The notes beneath the pieces are model-generated. The model did no database searches and was not told the origin of the DNA. It saw nothing but the letters and a program-made list of their open reading frames with translations. 64,000 nt of DNA. Source: Herbiconiux moechotypicola (GTDB lineage Bacteria > Actinomycetota > Actinomycetes > Actinomycetales > Microbacteriaceae). Shown piece after piece: positions 15,276 to 23,373 of this stretch (its first letter is position 1; each line of letters opens with the position of its first letter). The DNA lies in assembly GCF_024979255.1 (NCBI RefSeq), contig NZ_JANLCN010000003.1:353684-417683 (forward strand), read 5' to 3'. The position numbers and the translations under genes were made by a program.

Positions 15276-15631
15276 TCCTCACCGGCTACCGCAAACGCCC
15301 CGCGGTCTACCGGCTCCGGCCGGGCACCGTGACCGACTCCTACGGTGATCCGGTCGAAAGCTGGACCAGCCCGGTCCGAGCCGCCATCCCCTTCGCTGAC
15401 TTCTCGACGCGGGACGCCGACGAGGACGAGACGAGCACGGGCAGCAGCACCAGCGAGACAGCGACCCTCACCATCCGTGGCGTCTTCGACCTCACCGAGG
15501 AAGACCGCGTCGAGGTCGACGGCCTCGTCTGGCGCGTCGACGGGCCACCGTCCCGACCTACCGGATTCATCGTCAAGGCGACCACCGTCGCCTCCCTGAC
15601 TCGCACGAAGGGCAGGCCCACCGATGGCTAA
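15272..15631 (+). CDS. head closure (stopper) protein
   Basis: 119 aa, beta-rich: TGYRKRPAVYRLRPGTVTDSYG at the start and FDLTEEDRVEVDGLVWRVDGPP at about 82-103, a pattern typical of head-tail stopper proteins. It should seal DNA in the capsid before tail joining. GTG 15272 is coupled to the small upstream gene. Confidence 0.75.
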   Translation: MILTGYRKRPAVYRLRPGTVTDSYGDPVESWTSPVRAAIPFADFSTRDADEDETSTGSSTSETATLTIRGVFDLTEEDRVEVDGLVWRVDGPPSRPTGFIVKATTVASLTRTKGRPTDG

Positions 15632-15914
15632 GAAGGTACGCATCGACTCAGCCGGCGCCCGCGAGATTCTGAAATGGGCCAGTCTCGGAAGCCTCACGGT
15701 CGACGTCGCCCAGAAGATCGCCGACAGCGCCGAGCACACCACCAGCCGCGGCGTCGAGATGCCTATCGAGGTCTACGAGCGCGACGTCACCGACCGGGTC
15801 GGCGCGAACGTGGTCATCGCCCACCCTGCCGGAATGGCCGTCGAAGCGAAGTACGGCATCCTCGCCCGCGCCGCGACCGACGCCGGGATCGAGATGAAGG
15901 CCAGGGCCTACTAG
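15624..15914 (+). CDS. HK97 gp10-like tail-completion protein
   Basis: 96 aa. N-terminal helix with basic residues, then ANVVIAHPAGMAVEAKYGILARA (about 68-90), the usual end of neck or tail-completion proteins of the gp10 group. It lies between stopper and tail terminator. ATG 15624 overlaps the previous gene by 8 nt. Confidence 0.7.
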   Translation: MAKKVRIDSAGAREILKWASLGSLTVDVAQKIADSAEHTTSRGVEMPIEVYERDVTDRVGANVVIAHPAGMAVEAKYGILARAATDAGIEMKARAY

Positions 15915-16336
15915 TGACCGACGTACCGATCGCTTTCCCGGACCCGCAGCTCAGCACCCGTGACCTCCTTCGGATGCTGCTTGCCGGCCGCACAGAACCC
16001 GAGGCTGCCGACGTCACCGTGTCAACCCGCGTTCTCCCCGGCGACGACACCTCTCGCTCCCTCCCCTACGTCCGCGTCCGCACAAACGGGTCGCTCCGTG
16101 ACGCTCGCCTGAACGGTCGAGCTTCCGTGCAGATCTCCGTCTGGCACCGCGACGAAGGCCTCGCCGTCGCCCTCGCGACCCTCATCGAGGCCTTGCTCCT
16201 CGCCGCGACCAGCGACACGATCCGCGGCTTCTCTCCCGTGTCTGGCCCGCTCCCCACCAGCGACCCGGACAACGGACTCCCCCTCGCATTCACCACCCTC
16301 ACGGCGCGGCTCCGCCCCCGCCTTCTGACCCCCTGA
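15914..16336 (+). CDS. tail terminator protein
   Basis: 140 aa from GTG 15914, overlapping the upstream TAG. It has the terminator-protein pattern: short helices, then paired strands (LPYVRVRTNGSLRDARLNGRAS, VQISVWHRDE) and an Ala-rich helix. It should cap the tail tube and contact the head. Position just before the major tail protein supports this. Confidence 0.78.
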   Translation: MTDVPIAFPDPQLSTRDLLRMLLAGRTEPEAADVTVSTRVLPGDDTSRSLPYVRVRTNGSLRDARLNGRASVQISVWHRDEGLAVALATLIEALLLAATSDTIRGFSPVSGPLPTSDPDNGLPLAFTTLTARLRPRLLTP

Positions 16337-16352
16337 AACGGAGCGTGACGCC

Positions 16353-16895
16353 ATGACCGGCGACGCAAAGAACACCGCAGTCTGGCAGGGCGCCGACGTC
16401 TTCATCTCGTTCGACCTCGACGCCGAAGGCCCCACCGACCTGACCACCCCCTGGGATTCCGATTGGAGCCCCGTCGGCCTCCTCGACGGCGAGGAGGGCT
16501 TCGCCGAGGGCCGCGAGGACGAGACCTCCGAGAACTACGCCTGGGGCGGCCTCCTCTTCCGCCGGACCAAGTCCAAGCACAAGCGAACCGTGAAGTTCGT
16601 CGCGCTGGAGGACAACCCGACCACGTTCCGCCTGGTCAACCCCGGGTCGACCCGCACCACGACTGCAGGCGTCCGCACCGGCACCGTGAAGGTCCCGACG
16701 ATCGAGAAGTTCCTCGTCGGCTTCGAACTCCGCGACGGAGCGAAGACCAAGCGCCGATACGGCGTCGCCGAGGTGTCCGAGATCGGCGAGATCAAGGAGT
16801 CCGAGACCGAGCCCACCGTCTACGAGATCACCGTCGTGATCTTCCCCGACGAGGAGGGCGTCCTCTTCCACACCGTGGAGACCGACCCCGCCTGA
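16353..16895 (+). CDS. major tail protein
   Basis: 180 aa, beta-rich (VFISFDLDAEGPTDLT, KRTVKFVALEDNPTTFRLV, YEITVVIFPDEEGVLF). It follows the tail terminator and precedes the chaperone frameshift genes, as in siphoviruses. It forms the tail tube. A perfect 12-bp hairpin follows at 16905. Confidence 0.85.
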   Translation: MTGDAKNTAVWQGADVFISFDLDAEGPTDLTTPWDSDWSPVGLLDGEEGFAEGREDETSENYAWGGLLFRRTKSKHKRTVKFVALEDNPTTFRLVNPGSTRTTTAGVRTGTVKVPTIEKFLVGFELRDGAKTKRRYGVAEVSEIGEIKESETEPTVYEITVVIFPDEEGVLFHTVETDPA

Positions 16896-16904
16896 CCCAG
16901 ACCG

Positions 16905-16937
16905 ACGGAGTAGCGCTCGCGCGGGGCGCTACTCCGT
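16905..16937 (+). terminator. hairpin after major tail protein
   Basis: Perfect 12-bp arms ACGGAGTAGCGC (16905-16916) and GCGCTACTCCGT (16926-16937) with a 9-nt loop. The T-tract is absent. It probably lowers read-through or stabilises the tail-tube mRNA, as at 14722 after the capsid gene. Confidence 0.6.
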
Positions 16938-16988
16938 CCCTCCCACACCCGCGCACCCCTCCCCACCCGCGCTAAGGAGCTAACCAGT

Positions 16989-17258
16989 ATGGCTACACGT
17001 AAGACCCCCGCCGCCGCCGAAGCCCTCGGTGAGCGCATCCCCTTCTCCTACAGCGGCGTCGACTACCTCATCGACCCGACCACCGAATGGAGCTACGAGC
17101 TCCTCCTCGCCCTCGAAAACGGCCGCTTCGCGTCGTTCATCCAAGGCGTCCTCGGCGACGACCAGCACGAGATCTTCCGGGCAACGAAGCCGAAGATCGG
17201 CGAGCTGAACGACTTCGTGATCGCCATCCAGAAGGCGGCCGGCGTCTCGGGAAACTGA
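16989..17258 (+). CDS. tail assembly chaperone (G-like)
   Basis: 89 aa. YSGVDYLIDPTTEWSYELLLALE near the middle is typical of G-type tail assembly chaperones. The frame ends GVSGN-stop at 17256-17258. Just before the stop lies the heptamer GGGAAAC in the right phase for a -1 slip, giving the longer GT fusion. It should coat the tape measure during tail building. ATG 16989 has SD AAGGAG. Confidence 0.85.
   Translation: MATRKTPAAAEALGERIPFSYSGVDYLIDPTTEWSYELLLALENGRFASFIQGVLGDDQHEIFRATKPKIGELNDFVIAIQKAAGVSGN
17249..17255 (+). other. -1 ribosomal frameshift site
   Basis: Slippery heptamer G-GGA-AAC, in phase with the chaperone gene and ending one codon before its stop (TGA 17256-17258). After a -1 slip, reading goes on from CTG 17255 into the T frame. 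This fits the conserved G/GT programmed frameshift of long-tailed phages. Confidence 0.85.
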
Positions 17259-17611
17259 CCGGGCTCGCCCGCCTGCTCCGCGAAGAGTCCGACCTCCTAG
17301 AAGCCGATCTCCAGCGCTTCTACGGGGTCGACCTCGCGGACTACTGGCGCGGCGAGCTGTCCCTCCGCCGCCTCTCGGTCCTCATCCACCGCCTTCCTGC
17401 CGATTCCGGGACCGCAGTCCGGTTCTCGGACCTGAAGGGCTGGACCGTCGAGGCCCTCGTGATGGCGGACGTCTTCCACGCACTCACCGGGCGCCCGCAC
17501 CCGAACAGACCGCAGCCGTCGAAGAGCCAGCGCTACAGCGATCTTCGCGCGCGCCTCGAAGCGCAGCGGTCGCGTCTCCGCGCCCAGGAAACGGGGCGCC
17601 CGACCCCCTAG
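17255..17611 (+). CDS. tail assembly chaperone T part (by -1 frameshift)
   Basis: 118 residues (LTGLARLLREESDLLEADLQ...) with no convincing start of their own, joined to the G product at GGGAAAC to give a fusion of about 207 aa. YGVDLADYWRGELSLRRLSVLI (about 25-46) is a common signature of the T domain, which contacts tail-tube protein while G binds the tape measure. The stop lies 12 nt before the tape measure start. Confidence 0.85.
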   Translation: MTGLARLLREESDLLEADLQRFYGVDLADYWRGELSLRRLSVLIHRLPADSGTAVRFSDLKGWTVEALVMADVFHALTGRPHPNRPQPSKSQRYSDLRARLEAQRSRLRAQETGRPTP

Positions 17612-17623
17612 GAGCGCCCGCCC

Positions 17624-19927
17624 TTGACGAACATCGGATACGCCACCCTCGACGTCATCCCGTCGCTGAAGGGCATGGGGTCCAAGCTCACGCAGGGCGT
17701 CGCCCCAGCCATGCGCTCCGCTGGCGTCTCCGGCGGTAACACCCTCGGCCAGACCCTCGTCGGGACGGCCGGCGGCTTCCTCATCGGCAAGATGGCCGAA
17801 CTCGGCCTCAGCGCCGCAGGCGGCTTCGTCAAGAGCGTGATCGCCGGAGCGGCCGACCTGGAGCAGTCCGTCGGCGCCATTGACGCCGTCTTCAAGGGCA
17901 GCGCCGGGCAGATGCACGAGTGGTCCCAGTCGGCCGCGACCGACGTCGGACTCACGAAAAACGAGTTCAACGAGCTCGGAACCCTCATCGGTGCACAGCT
18001 CAAAAACGGCGGCACCGCCATGGACCAGCTCGCACCGAAGACGAACGAGCTGATCGGCCTCGGCGCCGACCTGTCGTCGATGTTCGGCGGCACCACCCGC
18101 GACGCTGTCGACGCGCTGTCCGCCGCCCTGAAGGGCGAACGCGACCCGATCGAGCGCTACGGCGTCTCGCTGAACCAGGCCCGAGTCGACGCGAAGGCAG
18201 CCGAACTCGGCTTCCAGAAGGTCGGCGGAGCCCTCAGCCAGGAGGCCAACCAGGCCGCCACGATCGCCCTGATCATGGAGCAGACGGCGGATGCTCACGG
18301 CAACTTCGCCCGCGAGGCCGACACCCTCGCCCATAAACAGCAGGTCCTCAACGCCATGTGGCAGGACGGGAAGACCAAGCTCGGCGAGGCCTTCCTCCCT
18401 GCCGCTTCAGCCGCCGCCGGGGTCCTTATCTCCGTTCTCGGGCCAGCGATCGAGTCGACGACCTCGTTCGTGAACGAGGCGATCGGCGGCATCACCGCTT
18501 TCGGCGCCGCGTGGCGAGCGAACGACGGCGACGTCACCTCCTCGGGCTTCCCCGGCTTCATGGAGCGGATGGCGAACACCCTCCGTCCGATCTTCGACTC
18601 GTTCGGTCCGATGTTCGCGACGATCGGGACCTCGTTCCAGGCGGCCCTCGCTCCGCTGGCCCCCGTCTTCGCCGCGCTCCTCCCGCAGCTCGTCCAGCTC
18701 TGGACGTCGTTCTCGCCCTTCTCGCTGCTCCTCCAGGCGATCACCCCGATCCTCCCTCAGGTCGCGGCGATGGTCGCCCAACTGGCGTCGACCCTGGGCG
18801 GGGCTCTCGGTACCGCGCTGACCAGCATCCTTCCGGTGCTGACCTCGCTCGCGCAGACCCTCACCGGCACCCTCGGCGCGGCCCTCCAGGCCTTCGTCCC
18901 TGTCGTGAACCGACTTATCGCGATCTTCTCCGGCTCGCTGTCGACGACGATCGAAGCGCTCATGCCGGTGATCGTCGAGATCGCCACCGTCCTCGGCGGC
19001 GTCCTCGGCTCGGTGCTGTCGTCACTGACCCCGGTCATCTCCATGGTCGCCGAGGCGCTCGGGACGATCCTCGGCGTTGTCTCGCCGCTGATCTCGGGCA
19101 TCATGCCCCTGGTCTCCGCGGTGCTGAAGCTGGTCGCTCCGCTCATCCAGCTCACGGGCGCGATCCTCACCCCGCTCATTGGGCTCTTCACCGCGCTCCT
19201 CGGCCCGATCATCAAGATCCTGGAGCCGATCCTCGCGCTGGTGACGCCGCTGCTCGATCTGGTGATGGTCATCCTGCAACCGCTCATCGACCTCTTCACG
19301 GCGCTGATCGGCATCATCGGCCCTCTCCTGACCCCGATCATCGAGGCCCTGGAGCCAATCCTGACCGGAGTCGCCGACTCGATCGGCGCCGTCCTCACCC
19401 CCGCGATCGGCGTCCTGACCGACGTCCTCGGCGGGCTGATCGAGTTCCTGACCGGCGTCTTCACGGGCGACTGGGAGAAGGCCTGGGGCGGGATCGTCCA
19501 GATCTTCGAAGGGATCTGGAACGGCATCGGAGAGATGGCTAAGGGCGCCCTGAACGGCCTCATCGACATAGTGAACGGCCTCATCGGCGGCGTCAACTCC
19601 ATCACCGGAGCCGTCGGTATCCCGGAGATCCCGCTCATCCCCGGCCTCGCCAACGGTGGCACCGTCACCCGCAGCGGAACGGTCCTCGTCGGCGAGCGCG
19701 GCCCCGAGCTGCTCCGGCTCCCCAAGGGCGCCGAGGTCGACCCGGATATCTCCTCCGCGACCGCCTTCCGGTCCCCGCCGATCGACCCGTCTACCGCGGC
19801 GAACCGATCGGCCGACGAGAGGGCCGGCGCTGAGATCCACGTCCACCCCGCCCCCGGCATGTCCGAGGAGGCGATCGGAAAGGCCGCCAAGCGCGAGCTC
19901 GATTTCGATCTGAAACTAGGAGGCTAG
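17624..19927 (+). CDS. tape measure protein
   Basis: 767 aa. N-terminal IGYATLDVIPSLKGMGSKL is typical of tape measure proteins. Residues about 30-250 include VFKGSAGQMHEWSQSAA and GTTRDAVDALSAALKGERDPI. About 300-620 is a long hydrophobic, low-complexity helical stretch built of Ile, Leu, Pro and Thr, with near-repeats of the type LTPxIxxLxPIL. It sets tail length and may span the membrane at DNA entry. No peptidoglycan hydrolase motif is seen. TTG 17624. Confidence 0.92.
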   Translation: MTNIGYATLDVIPSLKGMGSKLTQGVAPAMRSAGVSGGNTLGQTLVGTAGGFLIGKMAELGLSAAGGFVKSVIAGAADLEQSVGAIDAVFKGSAGQMHEWSQSAATDVGLTKNEFNELGTLIGAQLKNGGTAMDQLAPKTNELIGLGADLSSMFGGTTRDAVDALSAALKGERDPIERYGVSLNQARVDAKAAELGFQKVGGALSQEANQAATIALIMEQTADAHGNFAREADTLAHKQQVLNAMWQDGKTKLGEAFLPAASAAAGVLISVLGPAIESTTSFVNEAIGGITAFGAAWRANDGDVTSSGFPGFMERMANTLRPIFDSFGPMFATIGTSFQAALAPLAPVFAALLPQLVQLWTSFSPFSLLLQAITPILPQVAAMVAQLASTLGGALGTALTSILPVLTSLAQTLTGTLGAALQAFVPVVNRLIAIFSGSLSTTIEALMPVIVEIATVLGGVLGSVLSSLTPVISMVAEALGTILGVVSPLISGIMPLVSAVLKLVAPLIQLTGAILTPLIGLFTALLGPIIKILEPILALVTPLLDLVMVILQPLIDLFTALIGIIGPLLTPIIEALEPILTGVADSIGAVLTPAIGVLTDVLGGLIEFLTGVFTGDWEKAWGGIVQIFEGIWNGIGEMAKGALNGLIDIVNGLIGGVNSITGAVGIPEIPLIPGLANGGTVTRSGTVLVGERGPELLRLPKGAEVDPDISSATAFRSPPIDPSTAANRSADERAGAEIHVHPAPGMSEEAIGKAAKRELDFDLKLGG

Positions 19928-20725
19928 ATGGCCCACCCGGCCGACCTCGTCGCCGAGCTCCCCGCCCTCGGCCTCCGCTTCGTAGGCACCCCGGCCCGGA
20001 CCCCTGACCCCCAACTGGTCATCGGTCCGGGCGGCTACGACGGCTGGGAGGGCGGAACCGAACTCGTCCGCGAGACCATCAAGTTCCCGCGCGCGGCCGG
20101 CGGCTACGCCCTCCCCGGCACCGTCGACTCGCGCATGATCCGCTTGGGCGGCGTCGCCGTCGCGGCCTCCCCCGAGGCGCTCCGCCGGCTCGGCGACCGG
20201 CTCTCCGCCGCGCTGATCGATGGCAGCTACACGAAGCTCGCCGTCACCCACGGTGGAGCCACTCGCTGGGCCCTCGTCGGCCTCGCCGCGACGACACGAT
20301 TCGTCACCCGCGGCGAGTCCTCCACGGAGGCCGACTGGCAGATCCAGCTCTTCGCCCCGGACCCTCGGAAGTACGGCGTCCGCCGCGCCCCCGTAGCCCT
20401 TTCGGCGGTGCCCTCGCGCGTCAAGCAGGAGGGCTCGGTCCCCGGCCCCGCTGTCGTCCGCGTCACCGGGACGAGCACCGACAACTACGGCATTCATGGC
20501 CCGGGCGGTCGCTCGATCATCGTCTCCCGCCCCCTCGCTGCTGGCGACGTCCACGAGGTTGACGTCGAGACCGGCGCCCTGACCGTCAACGGTACGCGGG
20601 TCATCGGCGGAATCATCTCCGCCTACCCCTTCAGCATCGCCCCCGGCCCGGGCTCGGAGATCACCTTCGACGCCAACGGGAACGCCCTCACCGCGTCAGT
20701 CCGAGCGACCGACGCCTTCGCCTAG
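19928..20725 (+). CDS. distal tail protein
   Basis: 265 aa. The middle (GGATRWALVGLAATTRFVTRGESSTEADWQIQLFAPDPRKYG) follows the Dit pattern of siphovirus distal tail proteins, in which FAPDPRKY-like text closes the N-terminal ring domain. The C-terminal beta domain starts near SALPSRVKQEG. It joins tail tube and tip complex. It lies directly after the tape measure with an 8-nt SD gap (AGGAGG). Confidence 0.8.
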   Translation: MAHPADLVAELPALGLRFVGTPARTPDPQLVIGPGGYDGWEGGTELVRETIKFPRAAGGYALPGTVDSRMIRLGGVAVAASPEALRRLGDRLSAALIDGSYTKLAVTHGGATRWALVGLAATTRFVTRGESSTEADWQIQLFAPDPRKYGVRRAPVALSAVPSRVKQEGSVPGPAVVRVTGTSTDNYGIHGPGGRSIIVSRPLAAGDVHEVDVETGALTVNGTRVIGGIISAYPFSIAPGPGSEITFDANGNALTASVRATDAFA

Positions 20726-20784
20726 GAGGCGCTATCTACTCCTTCTGGATCTGCGACCTCCAGTCAGGCGCACGGCTCCTCCGG

Positions 20785-21822
20785 ATGAACGGCCAGGAGT
20801 ACCCCTCCGCGAGTACCTGGGCTACCCGCCTGAACGGATTCGACACCGGCTCCACCACATTCCAGCTCGGCGCCTCGAAGCTCACCCGCGCCGACTGGCA
20901 CGAGCTCATCGACCCCTGGCGGCGCACCGTCGAAGTGTGCTGGGACGACCAGATCGTCTACTCGGGCCTCATGATGGGCACCACCTACGACCGATCGGCC
21001 GCGACCCTCACCGTCGCCTCAGCCGAGGTCCGGACCATCCTCGCCCGGCGCATGCTCTTCCCGATCGGCGGCTACGCCACGGGCACGAAGAACTTCACCT
21101 CCCGCACCCTGCGCGGTCTGATCTTCGAGATCCTCCAGCTCGCCACCCAGGGCGACCCCTCCGTCGTCTGGCGCCTGCCCTTCTCCTTCGATGGGCTCAG
21201 CGCCGAGATCGGCCCCGAGGCGCGGACCTACTTCGCGTACCTCTTCGAGAACGCCGAGAAGCTGATCACCGACCTCCAGGATGCCGACGGCGGACCTGAC
21301 GTGCACTTTCAGGCCCGCTGGGCGAGCGACCTCCGCCGCGAGTGGCTGGTCCGTCTCGGCTCCCCGAAGCTCTCCGGGCCGGCACGCTCCTTCACCACCG
21401 TAGGGCGCGCGCCGACCGCACTCAACGTGCAGGAAACCCTCGACGGCACACAGATGGTGACCGGCATCTTCCTTGCCGGAGCGGGCAGCGAGGAGGACAT
21501 GCTCCACGGCGAGGCCGCGACGGTCGCTGCGCCCGGCGGCTACCCGTCCCTCGACGTAGTCCGGCAGGCGAAGAAGCTCACCGACCAGTCGCAGCTCAAC
21601 GTCCGCGCCGCCGCCGAGCGAGATGCATTCCGTCTGCCCACGAAGCAGCTCAGCTTTGACGTCCTGGCTCGCGACTTCCTCCCCGACGGCGTCCCCGGTT
21701 CGCCCGTCGCGCTCTGGGACGAAGGAGACTTCTGGCTCCCCGACGGCCAGAACTACCAGCGCTGCATCGGCATGCGCGGCGACCTCTCCGAACGAATCAC
21801 CCTCGACACCCAGGCGGCGTAA
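20785..21822 (+). CDS. minor tail protein, tail-tip hub type
   Basis: 345 aa from ATG 20785. The reading frame stays open upstream to 20722 and there encodes IYSFWICDLQSGARLLR, which looks like the true N-terminus of such proteins. AGGAGG (20724-20729) lies 4 nt before codon ATC 20734, while ATG 20785 has no SD. The gene may therefore really start at ATC 20734. The position after Dit and a mixed-sheet sequence suggest a Gp27-like hub or tail-associated adhesion base. Confidence 0.72.
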   Translation: MNGQEYPSASTWATRLNGFDTGSTTFQLGASKLTRADWHELIDPWRRTVEVCWDDQIVYSGLMMGTTYDRSAATLTVASAEVRTILARRMLFPIGGYATGTKNFTSRTLRGLIFEILQLATQGDPSVVWRLPFSFDGLSAEIGPEARTYFAYLFENAEKLITDLQDADGGPDVHFQARWASDLRREWLVRLGSPKLSGPARSFTTVGRAPTALNVQETLDGTQMVTGIFLAGAGSEEDMLHGEAATVAAPGGYPSLDVVRQAKKLTDQSQLNVRAAAERDAFRLPTKQLSFDVLARDFLPDGVPGSPVALWDEGDFWLPDGQNYQRCIGMRGDLSERITLDTQAA

Positions 21823-22499
21823 TGACCAGGATCGACAACCTCCGCGACTCCCAGGCAGTCCGCGACCGGAAGAATATCCAGGACCTCGCAACCGCAGCTC
21901 CACTCGGTAACTCCTCGATCACGCGAGGCGGCCTCCGGGTCGCGTCGGTCGAGGGACTCCTCGTGCAGGGTTCCGAGCGCGTTACCGGCCTTCTCGTCGT
22001 CGACGGCACCGAGACAGTAGCCGGGCTCCTGTCCGTCACGGGAACGCTAGTCGTCTCCGGCGGCCAGATCATCAGCGGAACCTTCCGCGTCGACGGCGCG
22101 ACTCGCTTCCTCGGCGAGGTGTCGATCGAGGGCCCGCTGACGGTGACCGGAGCGAATGGCGAGATCCTGGTCGAGGGTCCCGTCGACATGCACCTGAAGA
22201 ACGGCCGGGTCACCTACTCGAACGGGGCGTTTATCCACGGCGAAGCGGGCGGTGTGCAGCTACACTCCGGTAACTCCGACGTCACCGTCGTGGACGACGC
22301 CGTCAGCATCCGATCCGGTACGAACATTGTCGCCGTGCTGCCGACTGGCCTAACGGTGGCGAGTGGGACGGTCGCGATCACCGAGGATGCCGTGGTGAAC
22401 GGGGAGCTACTCGTGCCTCTTCTGGCACCTGCACCGCCGGGAGTAACCGTGTACCCCGTCGTCGTCGACGCGGCTACCGGGACGTTCTACCGCGGCTAG
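21822..22499 (+). CDS. minor tail protein with beta-helix-like repeats
   Basis: 225 aa. A short helical start is followed by many short strands rich in Val, Gly and Thr (VEGLLVQG, VTGLLVVDG, VAGLLSVTG, LVVSGGQIISG), like a parallel beta-helix stalk. It is probably a trimeric fibre or stalk at the tail tip. Its stop overlaps the stop of the minus-strand lipoprotein gene. Confidence 0.72.
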   Translation: MTRIDNLRDSQAVRDRKNIQDLATAAPLGNSSITRGGLRVASVEGLLVQGSERVTGLLVVDGTETVAGLLSVTGTLVVSGGQIISGTFRVDGATRFLGEVSIEGPLTVTGANGEILVEGPVDMHLKNGRVTYSNGAFIHGEAGGVQLHSGNSDVTVVDDAVSIRSGTNIVAVLPTGLTVASGTVAITEDAVVNGELLVPLLAPAPPGVTVYPVVVDAATGTFYRG

Positions 22500-22873
22500 C
22501 AGTAGGAGTCAGCGGCGCGGTTCACCAACTGGAAGTTATTCCAGTCCGCGTCCTCTCCCTCGCCTTCGACCACGACGACGCTGTCGACCGTCGCCCCGCC
22601 CGCTAGTTGCTCGCAGACCAGCTCGGCTGCCGAGAGTAGCTCCTCGTCAGTCGGCTCCGCCCCGCGCCAAGTCGGCTTGACCGAGTCGAGGAAGTAGGCG
22701 GAGACCTCGTCGTCGGTCAGCGCAGCGGCTTCCGTCGGCTCCTCAGCCGCAGCCGTGATCGGAGCCGCCGTCGGCGTGCTCTCCACTGCCGCCTCGCTCT
22801 CCGCGCTCGTCGTCGAGCAGCCCGCGAGGACCAACCCCATCGCCAGGACCAGAACCGTAAACGTCTTACGCAT
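22496..22873 (-). CDS. DUF732-like lipoprotein (moron)
   Basis: 125 aa on the strand opposite all tail genes. Signal peptide MRKTFTVLVLAMGLVLAGC with lipobox LAGC (Cys19), then a Ser/Ala/Glu/Pro-rich linker, and a domain ending near AELVCEQLAGGATVD with Cys pairs like DUF732 proteins of actinobacteria. Upstream, TACACT lies 7 nt before ATG, so the transcript may be leaderless. Orientation and own promoter suggest expression in the lysogen. Confidence 0.75.
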   Translation of the reverse strand: MRKTFTVLVLAMGLVLAGCSTTSAESEAAVESTPTAAPITAAAEEPTEAAALTDDEVSAYFLDSVKPTWRGAEPTDEELLSAAELVCEQLAGGATVDSVVVVEGEGEDADWNNFQLVNRAADSYC

Positions 22874-22932
22874 GTCCGTGAGTGTAACAGCCCCCGCCCT
22901 CGATTAATAGAGGGCCTTCCACTGGAGGCACT

Positions 22933-23373
22933 TTGCCCGTCATCACCGGCTCTTTGAAGGACTTCGGGCTCGGCTCGCTTGCCGCCCGCTCCCCGGTGCT
23001 CGTCTTCACGCCGTCCGCCGTCGGGGTCGACCCGACCGGACGCATCTACCCCATGGACCCCGTTGAGGCCGTCCCCGCGCCGGACGACACCTTCTCGGCG
23101 ACCGTGGCCCGCACGACCAACCTCCTCCCCGAGGTCTTCCTCCGCCTGGCCATCCGCTACGAGAGCGGCGACGGGCCACCGAGCGAAGACCTCGCAGGTA
23201 TCGAGATCCGTGTCCCTGAGGCCGGCGGAAACGTAAAGGACCTCATGCGGGCGCCCGTTCCGAACGGCCGAATCCTCATCGCCGACAGCGAAGCCGAAGC
23301 GATCCGCCGGGGCGCCCGGCTCTGGATCGACAACTCCACCAACCCCGCACGACTGAAGAGGAGGGCCTCCTAG
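22933..23373 (+). CDS. minor tail protein
   Basis: 146 aa from TTG 22933 (SD GGAGG). A small beta-rich domain (SPVLVFTPSAVGVDPTGRI, FLRLAIRYESGD) is followed by a C-terminal basic tail. It resembles structural subunits between hub and receptor-binding proteins. Function inferred from position. Confidence 0.65.
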   Translation: MPVITGSLKDFGLGSLAARSPVLVFTPSAVGVDPTGRIYPMDPVEAVPAPDDTFSATVARTTNLLPEVFLRLAIRYESGDGPPSEDLAGIEIRVPEAGGNVKDLMRAPVPNGRILIADSEAEAIRRGARLWIDNSTNPARLKRRAS

